DNA of 64,000 bases from an uncultured Oscillospiraceae bacterium (GCA_905193225.1 CAJJNV010000001.1:124001-188000), one strand, 5' to 3'; positions 31,901-40,955 are shown, numbered from the stretch's first letter. Translations and numbers: made by a program. Notes: generated from the letters alone by a model not told the origin.

Positions 31901-32665
31901 ATGAGTAAGTATTTCATTATTTCAAAAAAAGGTATGATAACCGCCCTGATAATAATACTGGGGGTTATTGTGGGTGTGCTGTGCGTGGCGTTCGGCGAGC
32001 CGGCCGTTGCTGCATCGGCTTCGCAAAAGAAGCTGCCCATATACTCGGTCAAAAGGGACGATAAAAAAATTTCTATAAGCTTCGACGCAGCCTGGGGTGC
32101 CGATTTAACCGACAGCATTCTTTCAATCCTTGAAAAATACAATGTTAAAACCACATTTTTCGTTGTGGGAAAGTGGGCCGAGCAGTACCCCGACAAGGTC
32201 AAGGCCCTTTCCGACGCAGGCCATGAGGTGGAAAATCATTCATATGACCACCCGCATATGACCAATATGTCCAAAGAAGATATGATAAACGAGCTTGAAC
32301 GCTGCAATACCAAAATTGCCGAAATAACCGGAAAACGCCCCACCCTTCTGCGCCCGCCCTACGGCGATTATAACAACACTGTAATTGAAGCGGCCGAGCA
32401 ATGCTCGATGCACACGATACAGTGGTCGGTGGACAGCCTTGACTGGAAGGGCATTTCGGCCGACGAAATTGTCAAAAGGGTGGTTCCGAAGGTCACAAGC
32501 GGATCGATAGTACTTTTCCACAACGCCGGAGAGCACACTCCCGAGGCCCTTCCCACAATTCTTGAAAGCTTTATTTCCGAAGGATATGAAATCGTTCCCA
32601 TATCACAGCTTATATACACCGAAAACTACACAATCGACCCTACCGGCAAACAAATTTTAAATTGA
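31901..32665 (+). CDS. Polysaccharide deacetylase, PdaB/NodB type
   Basis: The 254-residue product has an uncleaved or signal-like N-terminal helix (MITALIIILGVIVGVLCVAF) and a NodB domain. Motif 1 is SISFDAAWGADLTD, so the usual D-D pair is replaced by D-A-A-W, as in PdaB-like sporulation deacetylases (D-I-S-W); motif 2 is ENHSYDHPHMTNMS with the metal-binding histidines; motif 3 is RPPYGDYN; later motifs WSVDSLDWKG and GSIVLFHNAGEHTPEAL are intact. It probably acts on peptidoglycan outside the membrane, possibly during sporulation. AAAGGGAGAC precedes the ATG. Confidence 0.88.
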   Translation: MSKYFIISKKGMITALIIILGVIVGVLCVAFGEPAVAASASQKKLPIYSVKRDDKKISISFDAAWGADLTDSILSILEKYNVKTTFFVVGKWAEQYPDKVKALSDAGHEVENHSYDHPHMTNMSKEDMINELERCNTKIAEITGKRPTLLRPPYGDYNNTVIEAAEQCSMHTIQWSVDSLDWKGISADEIVKRVVPKVTSGSIVLFHNAGEHTPEALPTILESFISEGYEIVPISQLIYTENYTIDPTGKQILN

Positions 32666-32688
32666 TGCAAATTTTTTTTAAAAAAGAC

Positions 32689-32717
32689 TTGCAATTGCAT
32701 AACCTTTGTGTTATAAT
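32689..32717 (+). promoter_or_regulatory. Promoter of tRNA-Pro
   Basis: TTGCAA (32689-32694), 17-bp spacer, consensus TATAAT (32712-32717) preceded by TGT, an extended -10. The start would be near 32724, leaving a 28-base 5' trailer before the mature tRNA. Confidence 0.85.
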
Positions 32718-32751
32718 CAGCAACGCTGAGTGAAAAACACGTCAGCGTTAT

Positions 32752-32827
32752 CCGGGTGTAGCGCAGCTGGTAGCGCGCTTGACTGGGGGTCAAGAGGCCG
32801 TGGGTTCAAGTCCCGCCACTCGGACCA
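32752..32827 (+). tRNA. tRNA-Pro (anticodon GGG)
   Basis: A 76-base cloverleaf with encoded CCA: acceptor CCGGGTG pairs with CACTCGG (one G-U), D arm GCGC-AGCTGGTA-GCGC, anticodon stem CTTGA/TCAAG with loop CTGGGGG giving anticodon GGG, T arm GTGGG-TTCAAGT-CCCGC. The GGG anticodon reads the proline codon CCC (and CCU by wobble). Confidence 0.97.
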
Positions 32828-32830
32828 TAT

Positions 32831-32880
32831 CGAGTGTTCTTAACCAACCTGAGAGTTGGATGAGGACACTCGATTTTTTT
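32831..32880 (+). terminator. Terminator of tRNA-Pro
   Basis: CGAGTGT (32831-32837) pairs with ACACTCG (32866-32872) outside an inner CCAAC/GTTGG stem, followed by ATTTTTTT. Confidence 0.88.
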
Positions 32881-32991
32881 GCTTTGTTTTTTCATAAAAA
32901 AATCCTCCCTTGCAAGTACAACATACTGCAAAAAAGGATTTTTTGAAAATGTGTGTTTTAAAGGGATTCATCTTTATGAATACCCGATTTT

Positions 32992-33651
32992 TTATTTTGT
33001 CATTTTTTCTTGTTTAATCTTGTGGTCGATAACATTTCTCGACGCAAGCTCATACTGAACATCCTTGAGGCTTATTCCCGCATACACCATCAGAACCAAA
33101 ACATGGTAGCAAAGGTCGGCGATTTCGTATACCGTTTCCTTTTTGTCCTCCGCCTTGGCCGCAATTATTACTTCGGTGCTTTCCTCCCCCACCTTTTTGA
33201 GGATTTTGTCAAGTCCCTTTTCAAAAAGATAGGTTGTATATGAGCCCTCTTTCATTTCTTCTTTGCGTCCGATAAGCAGGTTCATCAGCGTAGAAAGAGA
33301 AAATTCTTTCATGCTGTCATCGCGGCAAACCGTGTTCGTAAAGCAGCTTTCACTTCCGGTATGGCAGGCAGGGCCGTCCTTTTCGACCGTAACATTTAAT
33401 GCGTCATAATCGCAGTCTGCGGTAATCGAAACAATGTGCTGATAATTTCCGCTTGTTTCGCCCTTTGTCCAAAGCTCGTTTCTCGAACGGCTCCAAAAAC
33501 AGGTGAGTCCCTTTTCTATCGACCTTTCAAGGCTTTCTCTGTTCATATATGCAAGGGTCAGCACCTCTTTTGTAATGTTGTCGGTAACTATCGCGGGAAT
33601 AAGCCCTTTTTCGTCAAATTTCAATTTGTTTATGTCAAAACAACACTTCAT
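32992..33651 (-). CDS. hisIE: Bifunctional phosphoribosyl-AMP cyclohydrolase / phosphoribosyl-ATP pyrophosphatase
   Basis: Steps 2 and 3 of histidine synthesis. The 219-residue fusion has an N-terminal HisI domain ([18 protein letters not shown] and [20 protein letters not shown], with metal-binding Asp and Cys residues) to about residue 105 and a C-terminal MazG-like HisE domain ([20 protein letters not shown], then [18 protein letters not shown]). It is the last gene of the his operon, 13 bp after hisF. No strong terminator is visible between its stop and the tRNA terminator region. Confidence 0.96.
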   Translation of the reverse strand: MKCCFDINKLKFDEKGLIPAIVTDNITKEVLTLAYMNRESLERSIEKGLTCFWSRSRNELWTKGETSGNYQHIVSITADCDYDALNVTVEKDGPACHTGSESCFTNTVCRDDSMKEFSLSTLMNLLIGRKEEMKEGSYTTYLFEKGLDKILKKVGEESTEVIIAAKAEDKKETVYEIADLCYHVLVLMVYAGISLKDVQYELASRNVIDHKIKQEKMTK

Positions 33652-33664
33652 TTTTATCGCTCCT

Positions 33665-34423
33665 TTAAATTCTCACCAAAATTCCGTTTTCTTTAAGCGT
33701 ACGCTTTAAATCGGGGATTTCCACCTCTTTAAAATGGAAAATCGATGCGGCAAGTCCTGCATCCGCCTTCGGGATTTTTTTGAAAAGCTCAACAAAATCC
33801 TCTTTTTTGCCGGCACCGCCCGACGCTATAACCGGAACATTCACCGCACTGCACACCGCGTCCAGCATTTCAAGGTCAAAGCCGCCCTTTACACCGTCGG
33901 TGTCGATGGAGTTCAGAACAACCTCGCCGGCGCCCATGCCGACGCATTTTTTTATCCACGAAACCGCTTCAAGGTCGGTTTTTTCCCGGCCGCCCTTTGC
34001 ATACACGGTAAACTGTCCGTTTTCGCGCTTTACATCCGCCGAAATAACAACGCACTGATTGCCGTATTTTTTCGCCGCCTCGTAAATCAGGCCCGGATTT
34101 TTAAGGGCGCCGGAATTTACGCTAACCTTGTCCGCTCCGCATTTTAACACTCTGTCAAAGTCGTCAACGGTGTTTATACCGCCGCCTACCGTAAGCGGAA
34201 TGAAAATCGTTTCGGCAACCTTTTTTAAAATATCGGTAAAAAGAGCCCTGCCCTCAGCCGATGCGGTTATGTCGTAAAAAACAAGCTCGTCTGCGCCGTT
34301 GTCGCTATAAAATTTTGCAAGCCCGACCGGCGACGAAACATCCGACAGACCCTCAAAATTAACACCCTTAACAACTCTGCCGTTCCTAACATCAAGGCAC
34401 GGGATAATTCGTTTTGTAATCAT
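33665..34423 (-). CDS. hisF: Imidazole glycerol phosphate synthase cyclase subunit
   Basis: HisF uses ammonia from HisH to close the imidazole ring, releasing IGP and AICAR. The 252-residue (beta/alpha)8 barrel has the catalytic Asp in [16 protein letters not shown] (about residue 11) and the second in [12 protein letters not shown] (about 130), and phosphate-binding loops LTVGGGI and [12 protein letters not shown]. It overlaps the hisA stop by four bases (34420-34423). Confidence 0.97.
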   Translation of the reverse strand: MITKRIIPCLDVRNGRVVKGVNFEGLSDVSSPVGLAKFYSDNGADELVFYDITASAEGRALFTDILKKVAETIFIPLTVGGGINTVDDFDRVLKCGADKVSVNSGALKNPGLIYEAAKKYGNQCVVISADVKRENGQFTVYAKGGREKTDLEAVSWIKKCVGMGAGEVVLNSIDTDGVKGGFDLEMLDAVCSAVNVPVIASGGAGKKEDFVELFKKIPKADAGLAASIFHFKEVEIPDLKRTLKENGILVRI

Positions 34424-35133
34424 TTTGCCACCTCAATTGCCCGGGCAAGCGAAATTGCCTTTGTGTAGTATGCCTTGCCGATTATCGCGCCGTAAATTCC
34501 GAGACCTTTAAGCCTTTTTATATCGTCAATACCGCTCACGCCGCCCGACGCCGTAATGTTTAAGTCAAACCTTTCCGACATTTCCTTATATAAATCAAGG
34601 TTTGTTCCCTGCATTGCACCGTCCTTTGAAACATCGGTGCAAATGACGTTTTTAACGCCGATATTCTGCATTTTTTCACAAAATTCAAAGGGCGTGTATT
34701 TGCTCAGATCGGTCCAGCCTTTTATGGCGACGAATCCGTCTTTTATGTCAATTCCGACTGCGATTTTTTCGCCGTATTTTTTTACCGCACTCAATAAAAA
34801 CTCCTCGTCATTCACCGCCGCAGTGCCGAGAATAACGCGTTTAACACCGATGTCCGAATATTTTCTCACCGTTTCAAGCGTTCTTATTCCGCCGCCGACC
34901 TCTGTAAAAAGCGAAGTGTTTTTTACGATTTTTTCAATCGTATTTATGTTCGGCGTCTCGCCTGTTTTCGCACCCTCAAGGTCAACAATGTGCAAAAACT
35001 CTGCGCCCGAGTTTTCAAAATCCTTTGCGATTTCAAGGGGGCTTTCACTGTATACCGTCATTTTTTGATAGTCGCCCTTTAAAAGACGAACAGCCTTGCC
35101 GTCATACAGATCTATTGCGGGAAAAATGTGCAT
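34420..35133 (-). CDS. hisA: ProFAR isomerase (phosphoribosylformimino-AICAR-P isomerase)
   Basis: HisA performs the Amadori rearrangement of ProFAR to PRFAR. The 237-residue barrel starts [19 protein letters not shown] with the catalytic Asp at residue 7, and has the second Asp in [18 protein letters not shown] (about 128) plus phosphate loops [11 protein letters not shown] and [11 protein letters not shown]. It lies between hisH and hisF with gaps of three bases or less. Confidence 0.97.
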   Translation of the reverse strand: MHIFPAIDLYDGKAVRLLKGDYQKMTVYSESPLEIAKDFENSGAEFLHIVDLEGAKTGETPNINTIEKIVKNTSLFTEVGGGIRTLETVRKYSDIGVKRVILGTAAVNDEEFLLSAVKKYGEKIAVGIDIKDGFVAIKGWTDLSKYTPFEFCEKMQNIGVKNVICTDVSKDGAMQGTNLDLYKEMSERFDLNITASGGVSGIDDIKRLKGLGIYGAIIGKAYYTKAISLARAIEVAK

Positions 35134-35136
35134 TTC

Positions 35137-35757
35137 TTATTCTCCCCCTTCGCAAAACGCGCGCAAAATATTAAGCCCCGTATTTCCGCTTTTTTCGGGA
35201 TGAAACTGGCAGCCGTACACATTACCGCACTGCACAGCGGCGGTAAGATTTGCCCCGTATTCCGTATTTGCAATAACGCTTTCGTCGCAATTTGCCGCAT
35301 AATAAGAATGAACAAAATACACAAAATCGCCGTCGTTTATATACCTGAAAATTCTGCTTTTCTTGTCGGTGTATTTCAGCGAATTCCAGCCGATATGCGG
35401 AATTTTTAAGCTTTTGTCTGTAACGTCGGATATTGGGCGAATTTCGCCTTTTATAAGACCCAGGCCGGAATGCTCTCCGTATTCGAAACTTTTGTCGAAC
35501 AAAAGCTGCATTCCGAGACAAATTCCCATAATCGGCTTACCTTTTTTCGCCTGTGAAACGATAACCTCGTCAAGGCGGGCGTCCCTTAGCTTTTTAACCG
35601 CGTCTCCGAAAGCGCCCACACCCGGGAGTATAATCTTATCGGCGCACTTTATTTTTTCGCCGTCTCCCGTCACGCAGGCGTCCGCTCCGATATATGAAAG
35701 CGAGCTTTTAAGCGAAAAAAGATTTCCCACGCCGTAATCAACGATAGCAATCATCAA
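35137..35757 (-). CDS. hisH: Imidazole glycerol phosphate synthase glutaminase subunit
   Basis: HisH makes ammonia from glutamine for HisF. The 206-residue class I amidotransferase has the oxyanion strand ILPGVGAFGDAVKKL, the nucleophile in GICLGMQLLFD (Cys about residue 80), and the His-Glu pair in GCQFHPEKSGNTGL near the C-terminus. The start overlaps the hisB stop by four bases. Confidence 0.97.
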   Translation of the reverse strand: MMIAIVDYGVGNLFSLKSSLSYIGADACVTGDGEKIKCADKIILPGVGAFGDAVKKLRDARLDEVIVSQAKKGKPIMGICLGMQLLFDKSFEYGEHSGLGLIKGEIRPISDVTDKSLKIPHIGWNSLKYTDKKSRIFRYINDGDFVYFVHSYYAANCDESVIANTEYGANLTAAVQCGNVYGCQFHPEKSGNTGLNILRAFCEGGE

Positions 35758-36341
35758 AGCACTCCCTTTGTTGACATTATCTCGTCCTTAAATTTGCCGT
35801 TTGTTTTAACCGCGCCCGACATTGTGCGTGCAAAAGACTTGAAGGCGCATTCGATTATGTGGTGAGAATTTGTTCCCGAGATTTTCTTTATATGAAGGGT
35901 GCACTGTGCGCTGCGCACAAATGCCGCGAAAAATTCTTCGCAAAGCTCGGTGTCAAATGTGCCGACCTTTTCGGTGGGAATATCAAGCGAATAAGAAAGG
36001 TGCGCCCTGCCCGACAAATCGACCGCCGTTAAAACGAGCGATTCGTCCATAGGAAGAATTGTATCGGCATAGCGCTCGATTCCCTTTTTGTCGCCCAGCG
36101 CCTTGTTAAATGCCTCCCCGAGAACGATTCCGATGTCCTCAACCGTATGATGGTCGTCAACATAGGTATCGCCTGCGCAGGACAGCGTTAAATCAAAATG
36201 CCCGTGCTTTGCAAAAAGCGTTAACATATGCTCCAAAAACCCGCAGCCGCACCTGATTTCCGACCTTCCGCCTCCGTCAAGATCAAGCGAAAGCTTTATG
36301 TCGGTTTCGTTTGTTTTGCGGGCAATTTCCGCCTTTCTCAT
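35754..36341 (-). CDS. hisB: Imidazoleglycerol-phosphate dehydratase
   Basis: The 195-residue product is the stand-alone IGP dehydratase, without the N-terminal phosphatase domain found in enterobacterial HisB. Metal-binding motifs are DDHHTVEDIGIVLGEA (about residue 65) and GTNSHHIIECAFKSFART (about 160). It overlaps hisC by four bases. Because the phosphatase half is absent and no other gene in the operon supplies it, histidinol-phosphate must be hydrolysed by an enzyme coded elsewhere. Confidence 0.97.
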   Translation of the reverse strand: MRKAEIARKTNETDIKLSLDLDGGGRSEIRCGCGFLEHMLTLFAKHGHFDLTLSCAGDTYVDDHHTVEDIGIVLGEAFNKALGDKKGIERYADTILPMDESLVLTAVDLSGRAHLSYSLDIPTEKVGTFDTELCEEFFAAFVRSAQCTLHIKKISGTNSHHIIECAFKSFARTMSGAVKTNGKFKDEIMSTKGVL

Positions 36342-37405
36342 TTTGTTTCCTCCTTTATTATTTCCTTTAATTTTTTAATAAGAACCGTCATTTCGTCCTT
36401 TGTGCCGACGGTAATTCGGTTAAAATCCTTTATTCGCTCACCGTTAAAATGACGCACCAAAATTCCTTTGTCTTTAAGCTTTTTATAGATTTTTTCGCCG
36501 CCGATTTTTTTATGTCTTGCAAATATGAAATTCGCCGATGAATTTGTCGTTTCAAAGCCGAGATTTTTAAGCTCGTTTTCGGCAAACAAACGGGTTTCAA
36601 TTATTTTTTTGCAGTTTTCCTTCGTATAATCCCCGTCGTCCAAAATCCCCTCGCCGAGCGCCATTGTCACAGAGTTCACATTATACGGATTTGTGGAAAA
36701 CCTGACCGTGTTAAGATCCGCAATAAGGCTTTTGCAGGCAATTCCGAACCCCAGCCGTGCACCTGCCGCCGAACGGGATTTTGAAAAGGTTTGCGTAACC
36801 AAAAGATTGTCGTATTTATGTATAAGAGAAACTGCGCTCTCGCCGCCGAAATCAATGTACGCCTCGTCGATAACAACGACGTTTTCGGGATTGTTTTTAA
36901 CAATTTCCTCTATCTCGCCGAGCGTCAACGCAATACCCGTCGGCGCATTGGGATTTGCGATAAACACCGTTGCGTTTGCATTGAAGTAATCCGAAATATT
37001 TATTTTAAAATCTGCTCCCAACGGGATTTTTTTATACACAACGCCGTTGTAATCGGCAAAAACCTCATAAAAGCCATAGGTAATATCGGGAAAAACAGCA
37101 GTTTTCTCCCCGCCGCAAAACGCCGAAAAGGCAAAATTTAAAATTTCGTCCGAGCCGTTAACCGCCATAACCTCATCTTTTTCAACGCCTATGGCCCCTG
37201 CAAATTTCTCGTTTAAGGCCGTGCATTCGGGATCGGGATAAAGCATAAGACGGGTTAAAGCCTCCCCTGCCCTCGACACCGCTTTGTCAGACGGCGGAAA
37301 CGGAGATTCGTTTGTGTTTAATTTTATATATTTTTTGTCCTGCGGCTGCTCGCCGGGTGTATACGGAACAAGCCTTTCCAGCCTACGGGAAATAAATTTG
37401 CTCAT
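36338..37405 (-). CDS. hisC: Histidinol-phosphate aminotransferase
   Basis: A PLP-dependent fold-type I aminotransferase of 355 residues. It has YIKLNTNESPFPPS (about residue 27), the Asn-Pro loop IANPNAPTGIAL (about 150), VVIDEAYIDFGG, and the PLP lysine in TQTFSKSRSAAGARLGFG (about 210), plus NFIFARH near the end. It converts imidazole-acetol phosphate to histidinol phosphate with glutamate. Position between hisD and hisB secures the function over other aminotransferases. Confidence 0.96.
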   Translation of the reverse strand: MSKFISRRLERLVPYTPGEQPQDKKYIKLNTNESPFPPSDKAVSRAGEALTRLMLYPDPECTALNEKFAGAIGVEKDEVMAVNGSDEILNFAFSAFCGGEKTAVFPDITYGFYEVFADYNGVVYKKIPLGADFKINISDYFNANATVFIANPNAPTGIALTLGEIEEIVKNNPENVVVIDEAYIDFGGESAVSLIHKYDNLLVTQTFSKSRSAAGARLGFGIACKSLIADLNTVRFSTNPYNVNSVTMALGEGILDDGDYTKENCKKIIETRLFAENELKNLGFETTNSSANFIFARHKKIGGEKIYKKLKDKGILVRHFNGERIKDFNRITVGTKDEMTVLIKKLKEIIKEETK

Positions 37406-37408
37406 CTT

Positions 37409-38683
37409 TTATTCCTCCAGCCTTATAACCGCGCTTTTTGCATGGGCATAAAGCCCCTCCTGCTCGGCAAAATATGCAACATCATAAGCAACCCTTTTGA
37501 GTGCGTCCGCAGTGTAATAGGTGTACTGCGTTTTCTTGACAAAATCGTCCACCGAAAGCGGGCTTGAAAACTTCGCCGTGCCGCTGGTGGGCAACGTGTG
37601 ATTTGCTCCGGCAAGATAATCGCCCAGCGCCTCGGGACAGCTTTTGCCCATAAATACCGACCCTGCGTGACGGATTTCGTCGAGATAATCGAAGGGGTTG
37701 TCCACGCAAAGCTCCAAATGCTCGGGCGCAATTTCGTTGGCAATGTCAATGGCGGTTTTTATGTCGTCGACAACAATGATCTTGCCGTTGCCGTCAATGG
37801 ATGCACGGGCAATTTCCGCCCTTTCAAGCCTTTGAATTTGAATTTCAATTTCCTTTTGAACCGCCTCGGCAAGCTCCTTTGAGGTCGTGACCAAAACCGC
37901 GCTCGCCATTTTGTCGTGCTCGGCCTGCGAGAGAAGGTCAGCGGCGGCGTATTTGGGATTTACCGTTTGGTCTGCGATAATTAAAATCTCGCTCGGCCCC
38001 GCCACCATATCGATGGAAACCAGGCCGAAAACCTGTTTTTTCGCCTCGGCCACAAACACGTTTCCGGGGCCGACGATTTTATCCGCCTTCGGTATGCTTT
38101 CGGTGCCGTATGCAAGCGCGGCAATCGCCTGTGCGCCGCCTACCTTGTATATTTTATCAACTCCGGCAATGTGCGCCGCCGCAAGAATCACCGGGTTTAC
38201 ACTTCCGTCGGGGCGCGGAGGCGTGACCATAACAATCTTTTTCACGCCGGCGATTTTAGCGGGAATTGCATCCATCAGAACGGTCGACGGATACGCCGCC
38301 GTACCGCCCGGAACATAAAGACCCGCGCAATCGACGGGAATGATTTTCTGCCCTGTCACAATGCCGTTTTCGTCGTTTATGATAAAGCTTGTACGGACTT
38401 GCTTTTGGTGAAATTTTCTGATGTTCGACGCCGCTTTTTTAAGTATGTTAATAAATTTTTCGTCTACCGCTTTTACCGCATTTTCAATTTCATCGGCACT
38501 GACGGCAAAGGACGAAAGTCTTGCCCCGTCGAACCTTTCACAATATTCAAAGAGCGCCTTATCGCCGTTGTTTTTAACATTTTCTATTATTTCAAAAACA
38601 ATGTCCTCAACATTTGCTTTTATGTCTGCGCGCGCAAATATCTCTTTATTTTCAACCTCTTTGTATTTCAAAATTTTAATCAT
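37409..38683 (-). CDS. hisD: Histidinol dehydrogenase
   Basis: HisD oxidises histidinol to histidine in two NAD-dependent steps. The 424-residue product has VDCAGLYVPGGTAAYPSTVL (about residue 115), GPGNVFVAEAKK, SQAEHDKMASAVLV (zinc ligands Gln and His, about 245) and the C-terminal PEALGDYLAGANHTLPTSG. ATG 38683 follows TGGAGG; the frame extends 11 codons upstream into hisG. It overlaps hisG by eight bases. Confidence 0.97.
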   Translation of the reverse strand: MIKILKYKEVENKEIFARADIKANVEDIVFEIIENVKNNGDKALFEYCERFDGARLSSFAVSADEIENAVKAVDEKFINILKKAASNIRKFHQKQVRTSFIINDENGIVTGQKIIPVDCAGLYVPGGTAAYPSTVLMDAIPAKIAGVKKIVMVTPPRPDGSVNPVILAAAHIAGVDKIYKVGGAQAIAALAYGTESIPKADKIVGPGNVFVAEAKKQVFGLVSIDMVAGPSEILIIADQTVNPKYAAADLLSQAEHDKMASAVLVTTSKELAEAVQKEIEIQIQRLERAEIARASIDGNGKIIVVDDIKTAIDIANEIAPEHLELCVDNPFDYLDEIRHAGSVFMGKSCPEALGDYLAGANHTLPTSGTAKFSSPLSVDDFVKKTQYTYYTADALKRVAYDVAYFAEQEGLYAHAKSAVIRLEE

Positions 38684-39305
38684 TTTTAACCTCCAGATGA
38701 TCTGCGATGTTTTCAATCATATCGGTTTTGAATTTAAAGCTCGATTTGTTTGCTATAAGCCTTGCGCTGACGGGGAAAATTTTTTCTATAACCTCAAGAT
38801 TGTTTTCCTTTAAGGTTGTGCCCGTTTCCACAATGTCCACAATAACATCCGAAAGCCCCAAAATCGGCGCAATCTCGATGGAACCGTTAAGATGGATTAT
38901 GTCGATGTCCCTGCCCTTTGCGTTATAGTAACGCTTTGCACAGTTTGAAAATTTCGTTGCGACACGAAGCGTCTTTCGATTTTCGTCAAAAAAGTCTTTT
39001 TTCGCCGCAACACACATATCGCATTTGCCTATGTTAAGGTCTAAAAGCTCGTAAACCTCCGGCTCGTATTCAAGCAAAATATCCTTTCCCGCAACGCCTA
39101 TTGCCGCTGCTCCGCGCTCAACATATATCGAAACATCCGACGGTTTTACCCAAAAATAACGAAGCTTTTTTTCGGGGTTTTCAAAAATAAGCTTTCTTGT
39201 ATCATCCAAAACCGACGGGCACTCAAATCCCGCCTTTTCAAACATTTTATAAACCTTTTCTCCCAGCCTTCCCTTGGGAAGTGCAATATTTAAATAATCA
39301 CTCAA
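38676..39305 (-). CDS. hisG: ATP phosphoribosyltransferase, short form
   Basis: First, feedback-controlled step of the pathway. At 209 residues this is the short HisG, lacking the C-terminal histidine-binding domain; it needs HisZ, whose gene is directly upstream. Landmarks are NIALPKGRLGEKVYKMFEKA at the start, VERGAAAIGVAGKDILLE (about 60) and the PRPP loop IVDIVETGTTLKENNL (about 150). It overlaps hisZ by eight bases. Confidence 0.97.
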   Translation of the reverse strand: MSDYLNIALPKGRLGEKVYKMFEKAGFECPSVLDDTRKLIFENPEKKLRYFWVKPSDVSIYVERGAAAIGVAGKDILLEYEPEVYELLDLNIGKCDMCVAAKKDFFDENRKTLRVATKFSNCAKRYYNAKGRDIDIIHLNGSIEIAPILGLSDVIVDIVETGTTLKENNLEVIEKIFPVSARLIANKSSFKFKTDMIENIADHLEVKND

Positions 39306-40404
39306 CCTTCTCCGGACCTCCTTTTCCCAGCCTGTAAAGCGACATATAGCGCAGATTTTCGGGAATTTTCTTTTGTGCCGAAACGCTTATGTTTTTCTCC
39401 GAAAGCATATCAACGGCTTGTTTAACCGTTTTTGCATCCGCCCTTTCGTCATACAAAAGGAGCGCGTCGACATCGAATTTTTCTTCGTCTCCGGGCAGCC
39501 GCTCGAGCAAATCGAGATATACCGCAAAGCCTATCGCACTTGAGTCTCTTTTCATTTTGCGCATAAGACCGTCATACTGACCGCCCGACAAAATCCCCGT
39601 GGGGATGGTGTTTATAAAGCCTTTAAACACAATTCCGTTGTAATAATTTATATCGTGAATAACCGAAAAATCAAAATGTATTCTGTCTTCAAGTCCGCTT
39701 CCCTCGAAATAATCGGCAATTTTTTCGAGGGCGGAAACATACGGCGAAATTTTGTCGAAGCCGATTTCTTTAAGAGCGGAGGCCACCTTTTTCATACCGC
39801 CGTAAAGCGACGCGGTTTTAACAAGAATTTCGGCGGCCTTTCGGTCTGCATTTTCCGCCGCGCAAACTCTTTTTATGCCCTGAATGTTCTTTTCTCCAAG
39901 ACACTTTAAAATTTCTTTTTCCCCGCTCGGCGAAATTGCAAGCGCTTTTATTTCCTCCGAAACAATCTCCATATCGGAAATATCGAGAATGAAATCCGCC
40001 GAAATGCTCTCAAGGCTTTTGGCCGCAAGATAAAGGGTTTCGCAGATAATATATTCGTCAACATCGCCTATACATTCAAGCCCCGCCTGCATAATTTCTT
40101 TAAACGACTGGGTTCCTTTTGAAACGCGGTAAACATTTTCGTTGTAATAAACCTTTTTAACCGAGCCGTCAACATCGGCGCTGTCCTTTATTATGGAAAG
40201 GGTGACATCGGGCTTCAACGCCATAAGCGCCCCGCTTGTGTCGGTGAATGTGATGATAATGTCCGAAACGAGAAAATCCTTGTTTCGTGTGTATAAATCG
40301 TATTCCTCAAACTTGCTCATTTTAAACTGACAGTAGCCGTAGCTTTCATATAAGCTGCGCAGTTTAAAAATCGCCTTTTCTTCACTTCGTAAGATGTAAT
40401 CCAT
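39298..40404 (-). CDS. hisZ: ATP phosphoribosyltransferase regulatory subunit
   Basis: HisZ is a HisRS-like protein without tRNA-charging activity that forms the octameric enzyme with short HisG and mediates histidine feedback. The 368-residue product has class II synthetase-like motifs: LYESYGYCQFKMSKFEEYDL, LMALKPDVTLSIIKD (motif 2 region), YNENVYRVSKG and FDFSVIHDINYYNGIVFKGF. The start at 40404 follows AAAAGGGGAAG. The C-terminal anticodon-binding domain is reduced, as is common for HisZ. Confidence 0.94.
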   Translation of the reverse strand: MDYILRSEEKAIFKLRSLYESYGYCQFKMSKFEEYDLYTRNKDFLVSDIIITFTDTSGALMALKPDVTLSIIKDSADVDGSVKKVYYNENVYRVSKGTQSFKEIMQAGLECIGDVDEYIICETLYLAAKSLESISADFILDISDMEIVSEEIKALAISPSGEKEILKCLGEKNIQGIKRVCAAENADRKAAEILVKTASLYGGMKKVASALKEIGFDKISPYVSALEKIADYFEGSGLEDRIHFDFSVIHDINYYNGIVFKGFINTIPTGILSGGQYDGLMRKMKRDSSAIGFAVYLDLLERLPGDEEKFDVDALLLYDERADAKTVKQAVDMLSEKNISVSAQKKIPENLRYMSLYRLGKGGPEKVE

Positions 40405-40405
40405 T

Positions 40406-40699
40406 TTATTTCTTCCCCTTTTCAAGCCTTTCAAGGGCAGCCTTATATCCGCCGGTGCCGTATGTGAAGCATTTGTTTACACGGCTTATTGTTGCTGTGC
40501 TTGCGCCTGTTTCCTTCGAAATATTAATGTAGCTTTTGTTCTGCTGTAAAAGCTGCGCAACCTCAAGACGCTGCGAAAGCGACCGGATTTCTTTTATTGT
40601 GCATATGTCTTCAAAAAATCTATAACATTCCTCAATATTTTCCAAGGTTAAAATGGCTTCAAAAAGCTTGTCTGTATATTCCGTATACTTACTTTCCAT
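40406..40699 (-). CDS. TrpR-related YerC/YecD-family regulator, probable histidine operon repressor
   Basis: The 97-residue product is a TrpR-fold protein of the YerC/YecD family: IEECYRFFEDICTIKEIRSL, QRLEVAQLLQQNKSYINISK and the helix-turn-helix ETGASTATISRVNKCFTYGT. Members next to his genes have been proposed as histidine-responsive repressors (HisR). Here it is the first gene of the his operon and ends one base before hisZ begins, and the promoter carries a long inverted repeat, which together argue for local autoregulation. That histidine is the corepressor is inference. Confidence 0.88.
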   Translation of the reverse strand: MESKYTEYTDKLFEAILTLENIEECYRFFEDICTIKEIRSLSQRLEVAQLLQQNKSYINISKETGASTATISRVNKCFTYGTGGYKAALERLEKGKK

Positions 40700-40735
40700 T
40701 TGACTCTCATTCCTTTTTTGAAAAAAATTTCTTTT

Positions 40736-40773
40736 TCACTTTATCATTCTACCATACTAAACTGATAAAGTCA
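40736..40773 (-). promoter_or_regulatory. Inverted-repeat operator over the his promoter
   Basis: TCACTTTATCA (40736-40746) and TGATAAAGTCA (40763-40773) are inverted copies with 10 of 11 matches and a 16-base centre. One arm abuts the -10 and the other begins in the -35, so a bound repressor would block RNA polymerase. No T-box or attenuator is visible in the short leader. Confidence 0.75.
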
Positions 40774-40774
40774 A
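40746..40774 (-). promoter_or_regulatory. Promoter of the histidine operon
   Basis: On the minus strand TTGACT (40774-40769), 17-bp spacer, TAGAAT (40751-40746). The leader before the first gene is about 40 bases. Between here and the ogt promoter (to about 40955) I see only a short AAGCCC/GGGCTT hairpin at 40888-40904 and no gene. Confidence 0.88.
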
Positions 40775-40955
40775 GCGCTGCCATTATATTTTTCAAAAAA
40801 ATATATAACCGCCCATAAAAAGGACGGTTTGCAAAGCGGCCGTAAGTCCGTAACACAGCCCCGTATCTCAAAAAGCCGGTTTTTTCTTTTATCAAGCCCT
40901 CCTTGGGCTTCGGCTGTCGAAAAAAGCGGCCGTCCGAGCGGTCTGCCTTTAAATG

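Noticed and set aside
40775..40955. Possible small gene between the his promoter and ogt
   Set aside because: Overlapping minus-strand frames of about 70 codons have no ribosome binding site and would transcribe into the his promoter; the AAGCCC/GGGCTT hairpin has no assignable gene.
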